A DNA stretch of 64,000 nucleotides from Apiosordaria backusii (Eukaryota; Ascomycota; Sordariomycetes; Sordariales; Lasiosphaeriaceae), in contig JAUKTV010000003.1 of the NCBI GenBank assembly GCA_030549205.1, positions 1,302,001 through 1,366,000 of the forward strand, in the 5' to 3' direction. Below the pieces are notes generated by a model that did no database searches, was not told the DNA's origin, and saw only the letters and a program-made list of their open reading frames with translations. Numbering within the stretch: the first letter of the stretch is position 1; each line of letters starts with the position of its first letter. The position numbers were made by a program, and so were the translations under genes. Positions 32,002 to 44,079 of this stretch are shown piece after piece.

Positions 32002-34156
32002 TGACCGCAGCTCGTCGCACAAGAAGTGCAGGCACAACCAACCGGGTACCACGGCAACTTCCAGGTTCGGCTTGCGAGGGGTGCCAAAAGCGCAAAGTTC
32101 GATGTAAGCCGAGCACCGAGCGATTTCCCTGATCATTGCTTGCTGACGAGGATAACTTCAAGGTGACAGAAAAAGCCCATGTGGGACTTGCAAAGATGCC
32201 GGCATCGTGTGCGAAACCAACACTCAGCGCCGTCCAAGGGACCCAAGAAGGGCGAGCTCAACAACCTCCGAAGCCAGGTCGGCGTGTGTTTGAATCGGGT
32301 CGGTGAGTGCTTTGATAGCCAGCCCTATGCTTCCTCTCCTCACACCGCTTCTTCCGCATGATGCTGAATGTTAGCAATAGTGGCTTTAGAACGACGCCTC
32401 AGTCTTGACCCGACCGAAGAAGCGTTGACGCTCGCTACCCAGTTTTCAGATGCCCCGCCCGTGCCCGAGATGCCATCTGCGAGCTCAACTTCGGAAGGAG
32501 ACTTCTCGCAGTTTCGGTCCCCATGTCAGAGAAGGCCTTCATGGGAGAACGACATTCATGTCAGCATGTCCCCTATGACACCTACGTCCCTTCCAATGGG
32601 CTTCTCGACCTTTCAATTCCCCCTTCTCCTCAATCCCCAACGGGATGCGCATTTGTCGACGACCTGATGAGAGCGGATCTGTATGTCATCGTCGCCCTCC
32701 CCAGATATCCCTTTGGCGGTGCCTCCTGACATGAACTTGTTTCAGTGACCAGCTGTATTTCGACCGAGTCCACCCCAATGTGCCAATATTCAACCAGTCA
32801 AGATACTTTGCAAGATCTCGACAAATGCCCATGATCGAAGGACCAAACTACTTGCTTTGTCTGCAGTATGCCATGTGGACCTTGGCAATGTCATTTTCGT
32901 CGCAGTTTGAAAGCTCGCGGGTTCTGTTTTACAATGAAACCCGGCACATGCTCGAGACGCTGGACCTCCACGAGGATGACATGAGCACCGTGCGCGTGGA
33001 ACAAGTGCAAGCATGGCTTCTTCTTGCATTCTACGAGTTCGCACGGTGCAACTATCGTCGCGCTTGGGTCACGGCCGGCAGGGCCTTCAGGCTTGTCCAG
33101 CTGGCGCGGCTCCACGAGGTTGATATCTCGGAGAATGCGGCTGAATGCGAGGACCCTGTTTCAAGGGAGGAAAAGCGTAGAACTTTCTGGGTTGCATATT
33201 ACCTAGATCGTCTTCTATGTATCAGAAACCGCAGCCCGTTGACGCTGATCGAGGAAGTGGTAGGTTCCGTCAGCATCCCTGCTCCTTTGGTGATCGTCAT
33301 TTCCGAACCGCGACTAACATCGTGACAGATCTGTACCAGGCTACCATCTTCAGACATCGCCTTTCAGGGCGGCAGCCCTATTCAAGGGCGTTTTCTGGAC
33401 GAGGTCATTGCATCTGGTGATCACAGTCTCTTGTCGCCATTAGCAGAGTCTGCCGTTCTCCTCACAATATGTGGCCGTGCAGTGTCACAATGCCCGGCAC
33501 CCAACCTGCAGCGGACATACGGCAACGCGTCATTGGAGTTTTGGATGCGTCACGAATGGATCAACAACACGCTCAGCTCATCGCTGAACTCGTTGATGGT
33601 CAATCACCCGGTCATTTCGGCAGCAGAGCCGATGCTCTTCTTCTCCGTCATGACGGCACATGCCATCAAAATCTACATGTGCCAAATCGTCGAGTCCACA
33701 TCCCACGAGGACTCGTGTCAACCAAACGTGGCAGACTGTCAAAGTCAGGCCATGCACGCTGCAAGGGAGATCGCGAGACTGGTCAAAGCCCACGAGCACA
33801 TCCCCTATTTCAAGGTGAGACACACTTCTCCAGCACATGGCATCCTCACCGCACACATAACTAATGCATCTGCCACGAGATAGGCCCACATTTTCCTTCC
33901 GTTGCCCATCTGTCTGGCCGCATCGAGACTCATGGCGCATCCAAACCGCGTGGTGGAGAATATGCAAGCACTTACGCCCCCAGGGTCTTATCAAGGGATG
34001 GAAGTCAAGGACGGCATCAATGCGGGGTTTCAGTGCTGCATGAACGCACTGAGAAGTATACAGAGTTTCAATAATCTTGCCAGGGAACATTTGCTTGTGC
34101 TGGAGTCGCAGGAATCGTTTTCACTTGGTACTTTCCGAGGGGGGTTTTCTATGTGA
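32002..34156 (+). CDS. Zn2Cys6 transcription factor with -1 frame breaks in its N-terminal part
   Basis: Putative regulator of the neighbouring polyketide locus. Exons read as 32002-32103, 32163-32302, 32375-32680, 32746-33259, 33329-33814 and 33884-34156. The binuclear zinc cluster is split by intron 1: CEGCQKRKVRC then DRKSPCGTCKDAGIVC, all six Cys present with spacing 2-6-5-2-6. The large fungal regulatory domain follows from LMRADLDQLYFDRVHPNVPIF through RRTFWVAYYLDRLL to the end and is fully open. The N-terminal part needs three -1 shifts: between the ATG (MTAARRTRSAGTT) and PRQLPGSACEG near 32040; near 32233 before GPKKGELNNLRSQ; and near 32519 at a CCCC run before MSEKAFMGE. Decay of the DNA-binding half or consensus errors are both possible. 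Confidence 0.78.
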
Positions 34157-35867
34157 GCAGGTATATACACATCGTTTGTAATAAGTGCGCAAGGACACCA
34201 GACCAATGAGATATCCGTCCACAACCCTTCTTCTGCCCGAGGTGTCTATTTCTACAAGCTTTATTTCGTGCGGTTTGAAGTCGAAGAAATCGTTGACAAG
34301 GCCCGTTTCCCTGTAGCTCGTGCCCGATGTCAGGGACTCAGGGGTTCAGGGCACAGCGCAAGGCACTCAGGGGCATCAAGCGGAACAGCATGGGCTTGTT
34401 GCTAACTACCAACGGCCGTGAAATAGACGAAACAGAGATAACCCAGCTTGAGTTAACATGCGATAGCATCACCTTTGACACCATTTCAAACTCAGCCAGC
34501 AACCATGTGCATGCACCCTTTGTCACCCTTCCTTATCAACAAATAAGCCCCGTCTCTGGCGACATGTTGCTCATCTCTCCCCATACTGAGGATGACGGAT
34601 TGCCACCCCTTTGCTACATCCCACCTTCTTCAAGCTCAGAGAATTCAGCAACTGGGCTCGGGCGTACATGATCGACACACCCTACGTAGTTGGCAGACGC
34701 TCTTGACCGAAAACAGTCCACTGACATGCTTATCCGTGCAACATTGACTGCGTTGCTCAATCCGTCACCAAGCTGTCCAGCTAGTCTGACAGGTAGATAG
34801 GGTAGACAGGCGCGTAACATCACACTTGGCACCAGTCAGGACTTGTATGCCGAACGATAGTCAACCTACACAGTTGCATTCTCAAGGTCGCATCGCGTCA
34901 GCTCTACCGGCTCGCTGGTATCCAAGACATGACACGCACTCATCATCGTCATACCCAACCAAAACTGAAATTATGTTTGGCCATCATACAACCTGATACG
35001 GTCACTAGGTAGTGTAAGCAACCTACCTACCTTGGGTATGTCGCCATTCGGAAAAGCCTGAGAGCGAGGGAAAAAGGGTGGTCAGCAAAACCAACAAGGT
35101 GGATTGATCGACATGCCTCACCAACGACACTTCACCACGGCGCCGGATTTGCTGATATCACCGCCTTGAACGGATCAAGTGTCGATTTCGGCAAATCGGG
35201 GCTCATCGGAAGTTTGCGCATCGCGGGGTGTGCCAGGGTATCCAGATCACAACTCGACATGCTGCAAGCACGATCGGGGCGTCGGGATCTGCAAGATGAT
35301 CGACAAACACACAACTCCACTGTCAAAGTTGCTCAGCTGACAGACAGTTCAGTGATCACGACCCGCAATGCTGCATATTCCGAGCAGAAACGTTTTGTAA
35401 CTATTCGCTACCAATGGGGTAACCATCAAGGTTCTCGAGGTCTAAACAATAAACCACGGGCAACGAGTATGTAACGCAGACAAGATACAGTATTGAAAAG
35501 AGTATAGTGGCATCGAATAGCCAGATGCCAATCCCAGCACGACCCACAGTAGACCTAGAAATCCCACCAAAAGATGATCAAGACCGCGGAGAACTGATTC
35601 GGAGATAGTGTATTCCAGCCAAAGCCTAACCAAAACACAAGAGTAATACTGAAAACAAACCAACACCTTAACAAAATCAGAAGTCCAAAGCAAACCTTAA
35701 TAACTCCAACACCTCTCCACCCAAGCCAGTAGTAAACCAGAGAGATCCAGAAACAAAATGCAAATCCAACCCGAAAGCAAAACAACCACAGCCGGTTTGA
35801 ATACAGCACAAATACACGCGTCGTTTGTTAGATACCTAATCTGCAAAAACAAGCAGAGGCATCACGC
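34157..35867. other. Intergenic between regulator and PKS 3' end
   Basis: Convergent gene ends. No ORF with recognisable features; the segment 35480-35830 is an AT-rich, likely 3' flanking region of the PKS gene. Confidence 0.55.
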
Positions 35868-38800
35868 TCATCCTCTCAAAATGGCGGTGTCAACATGACT
35901 GCTCCTGGCCGCGACAGCCCCCGCTAGAGCAGTGATAGACGGGCTCTGCATAATATCGAAGATCGACAGGTCTGCCCCAGCCTTCATCGACAACATGTTG
36001 CGGAGCTCCACCGCAACAAGTGAGTCCACTCCAAAATCTGCCAGCGATTTTGAGGGGATAATGTCGTCCTCGGGAATCATGAAAATGTCCACAAGCTTCT
36101 TGGTAATGCCGCCAACCACAGCCTCTGCTGCATCGTCGAATGTCGAGGCGGAGGCTAGCTTGCTCGCCAAATCACTAGACCCGGGTTTGCTGGTGATCTG
36201 GCCGCCTTCCTGTTCCGTTTTCTGGTACCGAAGCTGCGAAAAGCGCGAATCTCGTCGTAGAGGCGAGTCTTCTGTCTGCCCCGCTGGCCCTGTGTTGATG
36301 CCAAGCATGATGGCTCCAGCGAGGGGTGTTGTAATCGCCGAGCCAATGGCAGCAAGAATCTCGCTTTCGCGCAACGCCATGAAACCATGCCGCTGGAGTG
36401 CTTCGATGGTTTTTGCGGACTCTTGTTCTTCTGCCAGATATCCAACAGACTTGACGATACCTAGGTCGATGGAAACCGCTGGCAAACCGCGCGTCACTCG
36501 ATGATGAGCGAGTGCATCCTGAAAGGCGCCGCCTGCTGAGTAGTTGGACTGACTGGCAAAGCCAACAACGCCAACGAGCGAGGAAAGCATGACGTAAAAG
36601 TCGAGATCATCTTTCCCAGCAAAGTACTGGTGTAAGTTCCAGCTGCCATGAAGTTTGGGACGAAGGGCGGCATTGTGATCATCAAGCGTCATGTTGTCCA
36701 AAACAGAATCCTGTGATTATTAGTGTTAGCAGCTGTATCTTGCAATGCAAAGGGCTCATCATACCTTTAGTTCCATCCCACCGTGAACAATGCCCTTGAT
36801 GGGGGGTGCTCCTGTCCTGGCATACTTGGCGAGTGCTCTGTTAAGCTCCTTCATGTTGGAAATGTCGCAGCCAAGTCCCACCACGTTGATTTGGCGACCA
36901 ACAGCGCTGGCTAGTTCTGTCTGAAGCTGATCTGCCTTGCCAAAGGCACCTGCACTGCGAGAGACCACCACGATATGTTGAGCGCCATGTTCGGCCAACC
37001 AGTGACACACAGATCTACCGATACCGCCAAATCCACCAACAACGAGATATGAAGCATCGTTGCGAAGGCGAGCAGTTAGTTTGCGAGGAACAACCTGAAG
37101 AAGTAGCTTGTCAGTGTCATGCGCCCATCATTCATGGAAGGCCGTGTACATACCGGAACCATAGTCTCTTGATCAACCGATAACACAATCTTGCCCATAT
37201 GCTTACCAGCCTGCATCAGACGGAATGCCTTCTCCACGTCAGAAAGCGGGAGAACTGAAATAGGATAAACTGTGTTAATCTCCTTTTCAGCAACCAGGCG
37301 CACAACATCCTTCATGATCCGGTTGGCCTCCATCGGCTTGCGTTCACCCAGCGCGATGACATCAACACTAGAGAAGGAAACAGCCCGTGTGAAAGCCTCC
37401 ATCCCCAAGCTGTTGTTGAGTTCAAAATCCCTCTTTCCAATTTCAACGAATCGGCCAAATGGCGCGAGGCAGTTGAAGCTCTCTTGCAGTAACGTTCCTG
37501 CAAGAGAGTTCAGCACTACGTCTACACCTTTACCATCAGTCATTTCCTTGATGCCAGTGGCGAAGGAGGCGTCACGACTCGAGAAGATGTGGTCCGGCTG
37601 AATGCCAAAGTGTTCCATGACAAACTTGCGTTTTTCCTCCGACCCAACCGTCACAAACACCTCTGCTCCGACGCGCTGCGCAAGCATCACGGCTGCCTGA
37701 CCAACACCTCCAGTTGCCGAGTGAATGAGAACAGTCTCGCCTTTTTGAAGTCTTGCATTGTCGTAGAGCGAGACGTATGCGGCGATGAACTGAGTAGGCA
37801 GCGAGGCGGCAGTCTCAAACCTCATGTCGTCCGGAATGTGAACGGCACTGGTCCAGTGAATACGGGTACGGCTTCCGTAGTGCCCCCTGAGTAAGACTGA
37901 TACACGATCGCCAGCTTTGTATCCATGTGCCGCGGCAATAGAACCGACACGCCTGACCACGCCAGCACAATCATATCCCATGACCCGAGACTTGAGCTGG
38001 CCCATGGCGACCATCACATCGCGAAAGTTGACGCCAAAGGCCCTTGGCTCAATCTCGACAAAGTCTTCGGGCAACTCTTCCAGTGCGCTGGCATCATCGT
38101 CGAAAGCAAGTGTATCAAGGAGCCCAGTAGTACCGATGGTTAGGCGGAGGGGACGATCAGGTTGCAGAAACGGCTCTAGCTGATGTGCAGACTGCTCGGC
38201 AGGCTGACGGAAGACGCTGTTGTTCCGGCTGACATCTTTGATGTATCTCGGGACAGAAATTACACCATCCCTTTCTGCAAACTCATAGTCGGAGTTGGTC
38301 TCAGGGTTCGAGTAGTTGAAGAAGCTGCGGAATACCTGAGTAATGGACTGTATTGATTCTGGGGACCAAAGAGGCCTTGACGGGTCAAGGTCCAAGGTCG
38401 CCAGACGTTTGCCTGAATACTCTTGGCGAAGAGATCGGAGAAACCCGGCCGCCAGTCCAGCATGGGGCGTTTCGAAATCAATGGCACCGCCCTGAGTCAA
38501 CCAAAGGACCCCCTTGGATCTGGTGCAAAGTGTCTTGAGGCCCTCAAACTCTGTACTATCCGCACTGGCGAGAATAGGACTCTCCGGGTCATCCACAAAG
38601 ATGCAGATTCTGTTGTCGTCGGCAGGGACGGAATCCAAAGAATGCACAGTTGGGATCGTCCAGGTCAGTAGACCGATAGAAACACTCAGCTGGTCAAGCC
38701 AGGGACTCGGCATGGATGGGTTGGCTGTGACAAACGCAATGTCGAAGTCGAACTTGGGAGGGCCGGTAGCAGCCGTGGACGTTATCACACTGAATGCATA

Positions 38801-41800
38801 GAGATCGTCATCATCGCAGTCTCGAATCTCGGTGTCAATTCCGGAAAACCCCGTGCGGTTGAGAACACGGTCCCACATGGGAATCGTGAGTGAAGGGCTG
38901 AACTTGCGCTCTTCCTCCTCGCCTATAAGCCACATAAATTAGTATTAATCATTACCAAAAGAGGAAGAGTATGACTTACTGAGCCACCAGCCTTGAAGAA
39001 ATCCAAAGACAAATTGCAGATCGACCGGGTCCTTTGTTGTCTCCATCAAAAATAGTTTGCCGCCTGGCTTCAAAAGCCTCCTGACATTCGTCATCGTGTG
39101 GTTCATAGACTTCGTGGCATGAAGGACCTGGCATGCAATGACAACATCATAGGTTCCCTCCTCAAACCCTTGTTTCACTGGATCCTGCTCAATGTCGAGT
39201 TTCTTGTACCTGACCACATTATTCCAGTCCTGGAACTTGTCCTTGGCAGCCTCGAAAAAGCCAGACGAGACATCGGTGAAGTCGTATGAGCCGACATTGG
39301 GGCCGGTTCCATCCTTGCTGGTTCCCAGCCCTTGTAAGATATGGCTCGTCGCTCCTCCAGTCCCTGCACCAATCTCGATCATCTTGGCTCGTGGATTCTT
39401 TTGCGCATAAAGCCTCACCAATTCTCCCAGCTTGGCATTGGTTCTCCCCCACTTGAGAGCATCAAGGTAGTATCGAGAGAGCAAGTCTTTTTCAAGCATC
39501 ACTTCCAGAGCCGTAATCTCGCTGCGAAGAATCGGAACGATGTGGGGGCCAAGTTTACACACCATCTCGCCGTTGGTGCTGCCTGCCTTGACCTTTTCAA
39601 AGAGCGCCAGCTTCTCTTTCAGGGGTGCCTTGATCCACTGGCTGCTGTCGGGGGCAAGCTGATTTGTGCGAGCTAACTCGGCCTGATGTCCCATCCAAAT
39701 GTAGAACTTTCTGTGATGCCATTCCAGTCGTCTGATGTCGGCTGCCGTAAGCTCATTCAGGGCGTCGTAAATGAAGAACAAACACGCTTGGCGGAGATCC
39801 ATCAAAGTGTCTGCCTCTTGAGCCGAGATCTGACTGCTAAGTTTGCCCTTCCAGTAGGCCTCCTTGATGAAGGTGATGTCGGGAACCCACTGAGTGGTAG
39901 TGAACTTGTCTTGTTCCCATGAATCCGCCTCCTGGACCGGAGCGTTTCCAATAGATTGACAAACAAAACCCTCCACTGTGATGACAGGAGCAACTGACTC
40001 GATCTTCTCATTCGCCGGGCTGTCAAATACTGTAAGTCCAGTAGTCATTGACTGGTTGTCGATGTGGCTCAGATTTGTGTAGGCCTTGAAGAAGTGTCCT
40101 GCTTGAGCATTGATGTCGTGGGAAACCCAGAGCTTGCTGATAGTCTTTGGCACCTTGGGTGTCTGTCGGCTGTTGGTGGAATCGGGGATGGCAGTGTATG
40201 CAGCTTGGAAGACCGAGTCGAGTGTGGTCGGGTGGACGACATGGTCATGTTGGTGGTTCTTTGGCATAGTCGCTCTCGAGTTAGCCACGGTGAAAGAGGT
40301 CACGGATTGTTGACCTCGAGTGCGGATACTCTTGATATTTTGAAAGATGGGGCCATGGCAGATGCCGCCCGATCGCAAGCCCGCATACATGTCGTGGGGA
40401 CTGATGCGGGTCCTGTAGGCTGCATCATTCATGGAATGAGCGAGTTTGAATCCGTGACCTGGCAGAGCGTTTTGACAAAAGCCCATCTCATCGCCGGATG
40501 AGTATTCAACCGAAATAAGACCTTTGCAGTGGTCCATCCAGATATTATCTGAGCTGACCGACTGCACCCTGAACTCGGTCCATCCCTTGATGTTGAGAAC
40601 CTTCTCGCTGCATGGCCGAAGAGAAAGCTGAAGCTCAATGCCTTCTGATGTCTCGGGCACAACCAGGGCATTGAGAATATCGATATCTCGTAGTTGGTAA
40701 CCGAGAACCCGACCCTTCCGCCCTTGTCTCGATGCGTGCTGTACCATGCCCTCGATAGCCATTGAGATGTAGCCCGCTGCAGGATAGATCACGTTGGATT
40801 GAACAACGTGATCCCTGACCCAAGGAATGTCGCTCATGCGAACAATTTGTCTCCAGGACGGCGCGCTGAGATCTGTACCAAGAACAAGAGATCCAAGCAG
40901 ATCATGGGGCGGTTCTTGACGATTCCGAAGGGCCTTGTTGAATCGCGGCTCAATCCAATGGCGTGTTTGATGGTTCCAGGGATATCGTGGCAGATCGTGA
41001 AGCACCTTGACCCCGTCTCGGCCGTATGGGAGGTTGACCGGCGCGAGGTTGACAGGGTAACCCTTTTGAACGAGACTGCTGACGAGTGTATGCATGGTCT
41101 CAACCGCGTGCTTCTTCCTGACGAGGCAGCTCTCGTATGGGATAGTGACTCCATTGAAGTCGGGCATGCGCAGAATCTCCTGGATCGGCCCAGAGAGAGC
41201 TGCGTGTGGACCAACCTCAATCACCATGTCGACCGAAAGCTCGCCACCAGGAGATTCGAAACACATGTTGCGGAATGCGTCGACAAACTGAACGCGCCCT
41301 GTCAGACTGCGTACCCAGTGTGCGGGACTTCCAATCTCGTGGGCGCCCTCCATTCGTGTTCCAGCAGACGGCGAGGAGAAGATGAAGTCCAGATGATCCT
41401 GTGCTGGTCGGACCTTGTTGTTCATTGCGCTGTAGTAGGCATCTGCGACAGCCTCCATATGGTGCGAATGCCACGCAGCGTCCACCTTGAGGCGTCTAGC
41501 AAAAATGTTCTCCTGCTGGAACACCTTTTCGAGCTGGTCAAGACCACAGACATCTCCAGAGAGAGTAATGGAGTTGGGGCTGTTCTCGCAGGCAACGACG
41601 ACTCTGCCAGATGTGGCATGGGAGAGCAAGTGTTGACTGTCCTTCACTCCAAGCCCTACTGCCATCATGCCTCCCTGTCGGGCAATCTGGCGATTGCTCT
41701 CCGAAGCGAGACCTCCTCGTGCAAAGGCGATCGCCATGGCTGATTCGAGATCGAGAGCGCCAGCAGCATAGGCGGCAGCAATCTCTCCACTCGAGTGGCT

Positions 41801-44079
41801 GGTGACTGCTGTAGGGGTGATGTCCCAGGCGCGGAGCAGATTGGTAAGGGCAATCTGGACGGCGACGCAGACGGGAGTGCTGTAGTCGAGCTGATTGACT
41901 TTAGTGCTATCGGCGTCTCGGTTCAACTCCTCTACAGAAACAATTGTGTCAGTATTTTCTGTGCTACTGTGCTATTTCTCAACAAATACGTCTGAGATGT
42001 CATACCAATGATGTTCCAAGTTGCTCCAAGCTTCCTCAAATGCTTGTTGCAGTCGAGCAACGCGGCCTTGAACACAGGATAGACCTCGATCAGCTCTCTT
42101 CCCATCGCCCACCATTGTGCGCCCTGTCCATTGTAGACAAATCCTATCCTCGGAGAAGTAGTCGCTGTCTTGACAGGCTTGGCCTTGGCTGAATCCAGAG
42201 TCTTGATCAGGTCCTCGACGGTGCCGGCTGAGACTGTTGTGACCCACGGGAAGCGCGAGCGACGGTGGCCGAGAGTGTAGGCAAGATTGTCGAGGAAGCC
42301 ATCCTGATCCGCGATGTTAATGCCAAGAAGGTATTCCTTCAGGTTGGAAACCATCGCTTGAGTAGCCCTCTCATCTTTGCCACTCAGAATGAAGACTCGG
42401 CGCCGGGGTAGGTCCTCTGCAGCACTGCTGCTCCTGCGTGAACGGCTGATGGTATTTTCGTACGCGGTCTGCTGAATCTGTCGAGAAGCATTGAAGGACT
42501 CCAAGTCCTCCATGATAACATGGGCATTTGACCCGCCATATCCGAAATTGTTAATGGACGCACGTCTGATTCCCTCTTTTCCAGCCCAGGACTCAAGTTC
42601 AGTGGGGATCTGCAGGGAAGTGAGACTGCGGATTAGCACCTGACTCCATGTCTCGGCCGAACAAGGGAGAGAGAAAATTTGAGACCGGGAAGGTGCACAA
42701 CCGAGGGACTCACCTTTAGTTTCCAGTCATCCAGCCGCAACTTCTCGTTTGGCTTCTCAAAATTGACACTGGGTGGGATCTGGCCCTTCTCAAGCGCCAG
42801 TGCGACCTTGATGATGGCCGCCACTCCACTTGCCGTTTCTGTATGGCCGATGTTCGTCTTAACTGACCCAATTCTCAGCGGATCATCGCCATGCCGGGTG
42901 TCTTGGAAGACGGAAGAGATGGCTTTGACCTCGATCGGATCGCCTGTTGGTGTTCCCGTGCCGTGTGCTTCGAAGTAAGTTGTCTGTGAGGGATCGAGCC
43001 CTGCTTTTCGATAGCAAGCGCGGATTAAGGCCTCTTGCGCCTCTCCGCTGGGTGTGGTGATAGTTTCCGTCTTGCCATCCTGATTCACGCCGGTTTCCCG
43101 GATGATGGCGCGAATGGGGTCGCCGTCACGCAAGGCATCGTCGAGTCTCTTGAGAATGATGGTAGCTGACCCCTCCCCACGGCCATATCCATTGGCGCGG
43201 CTGTCGAAGGCATAGGATCTCCCATCCTTGGAGATAAGGGTCATCGATGACATGGCCAGAAACATGTCCGGATTAAACATGATGTTTGCACCGCCGACAA
43301 TGGACATGTCGGATTCACCCGTCCGAAGACTCTGGCATCCTTGGTGCAGCGCCGTCAATGTGGTCGAGCAGCCGGTATCGACTGACATGCTCGGTCCTCG
43401 CAGATCGAAAAAGTGCGACAGGCGGTTGGAGGCCATGGCGGCCCCCGTGCCCATTAGCAGAAACCTGGGTAGAGCATCTGGGTCTCTGATTAGACTCTCA
43501 TGATAGTCGCGGAAGAATGAGCCGGCAAAGACAGATGTGTTGGAACCAGCTACATCTTGAAGGGTGATACCAGCTTGAAACCAAAAGATTGTTAGCGGAG
43601 ACACGGAGAGGAATCGAGCGTTTCGGGGTAAACTTACCGCTTTCCAGCGCTTCGTATGTGGATTCAAGCTGCAGTCTGAATTGAGGGTCAAGTGCCTTTT
43701 CCATCCTTGTCAGTTTTCCCTTCCAACATGGTACCTGACAACACTTTGATGACTTACAGCTGCAGTCTCTGCTGAGAGACTAAAGAAATTTGCATCAAAC
43801 AAGCCGACATCTTCCTGGAGGAAATGCCCTCCTATCACGTTTGTCTATTTGGAAGTGTGAGATTCTATCGCCGCAGTGAAGAGAAGTTGTTGAACTGACC
43901 CCATTGAGCTTCTCGAAATTTGGATGAAGGAACCCGTCGACGTTGAAGCGGTCCTTGGGGATCTCTGACCACGCACTGCGACCTTCGGACACGAGTTTCC
44001 AAAGTTTCTCTGGACTGTCGACGTCGCCAGCGAATCGACAGCTCATGCCGACAATGGCGATGGGGCCGTTTGGGTCCAT
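35868..44079 (-). CDS. Highly reducing type I polyketide synthase (KS-AT-DH-MT-ER-KR-ACP)
   Basis: Iterative megasynthase of about 2560 residues. Start ATG 44079 (MDPNGPIAIVGMSCRF). Nine exons fit GT-AG rules and phase: 44079-43900, 43844-43758, 43695-43638, 43573-42714, 42609-42006, 41931-38980, 38922-37154, 37094-36765 and 36710-35868. KS: Cys in VDTGCSTTLTALH, His in EAHGTGTPTGDP and in TNIGHTE. AT: SHSSGEIAAAYAAG. DH: WVRDHVVQSNVIYP with HPTTLDSVFQ. C-methyltransferase: EIGAGTGGATSHIL. ER: IHSATGGVGQAAVMLAQ. KR: VVGGFGGIGRSV and LSSLVG...SNYSAGGAFQDALA. ACP: FGVDSLVAVELRN. There is no release domain, so offloading must be in trans or spontaneous. Several motif residues are unusual (see findings). 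The frame is intact over the whole gene. Confidence 0.95.

Noticed and set aside
40799..41743. 314-aa plus-strand ORF inside the PKS
   Set aside because: Antisense shadow of the acyltransferase/dehydratase coding sequence.
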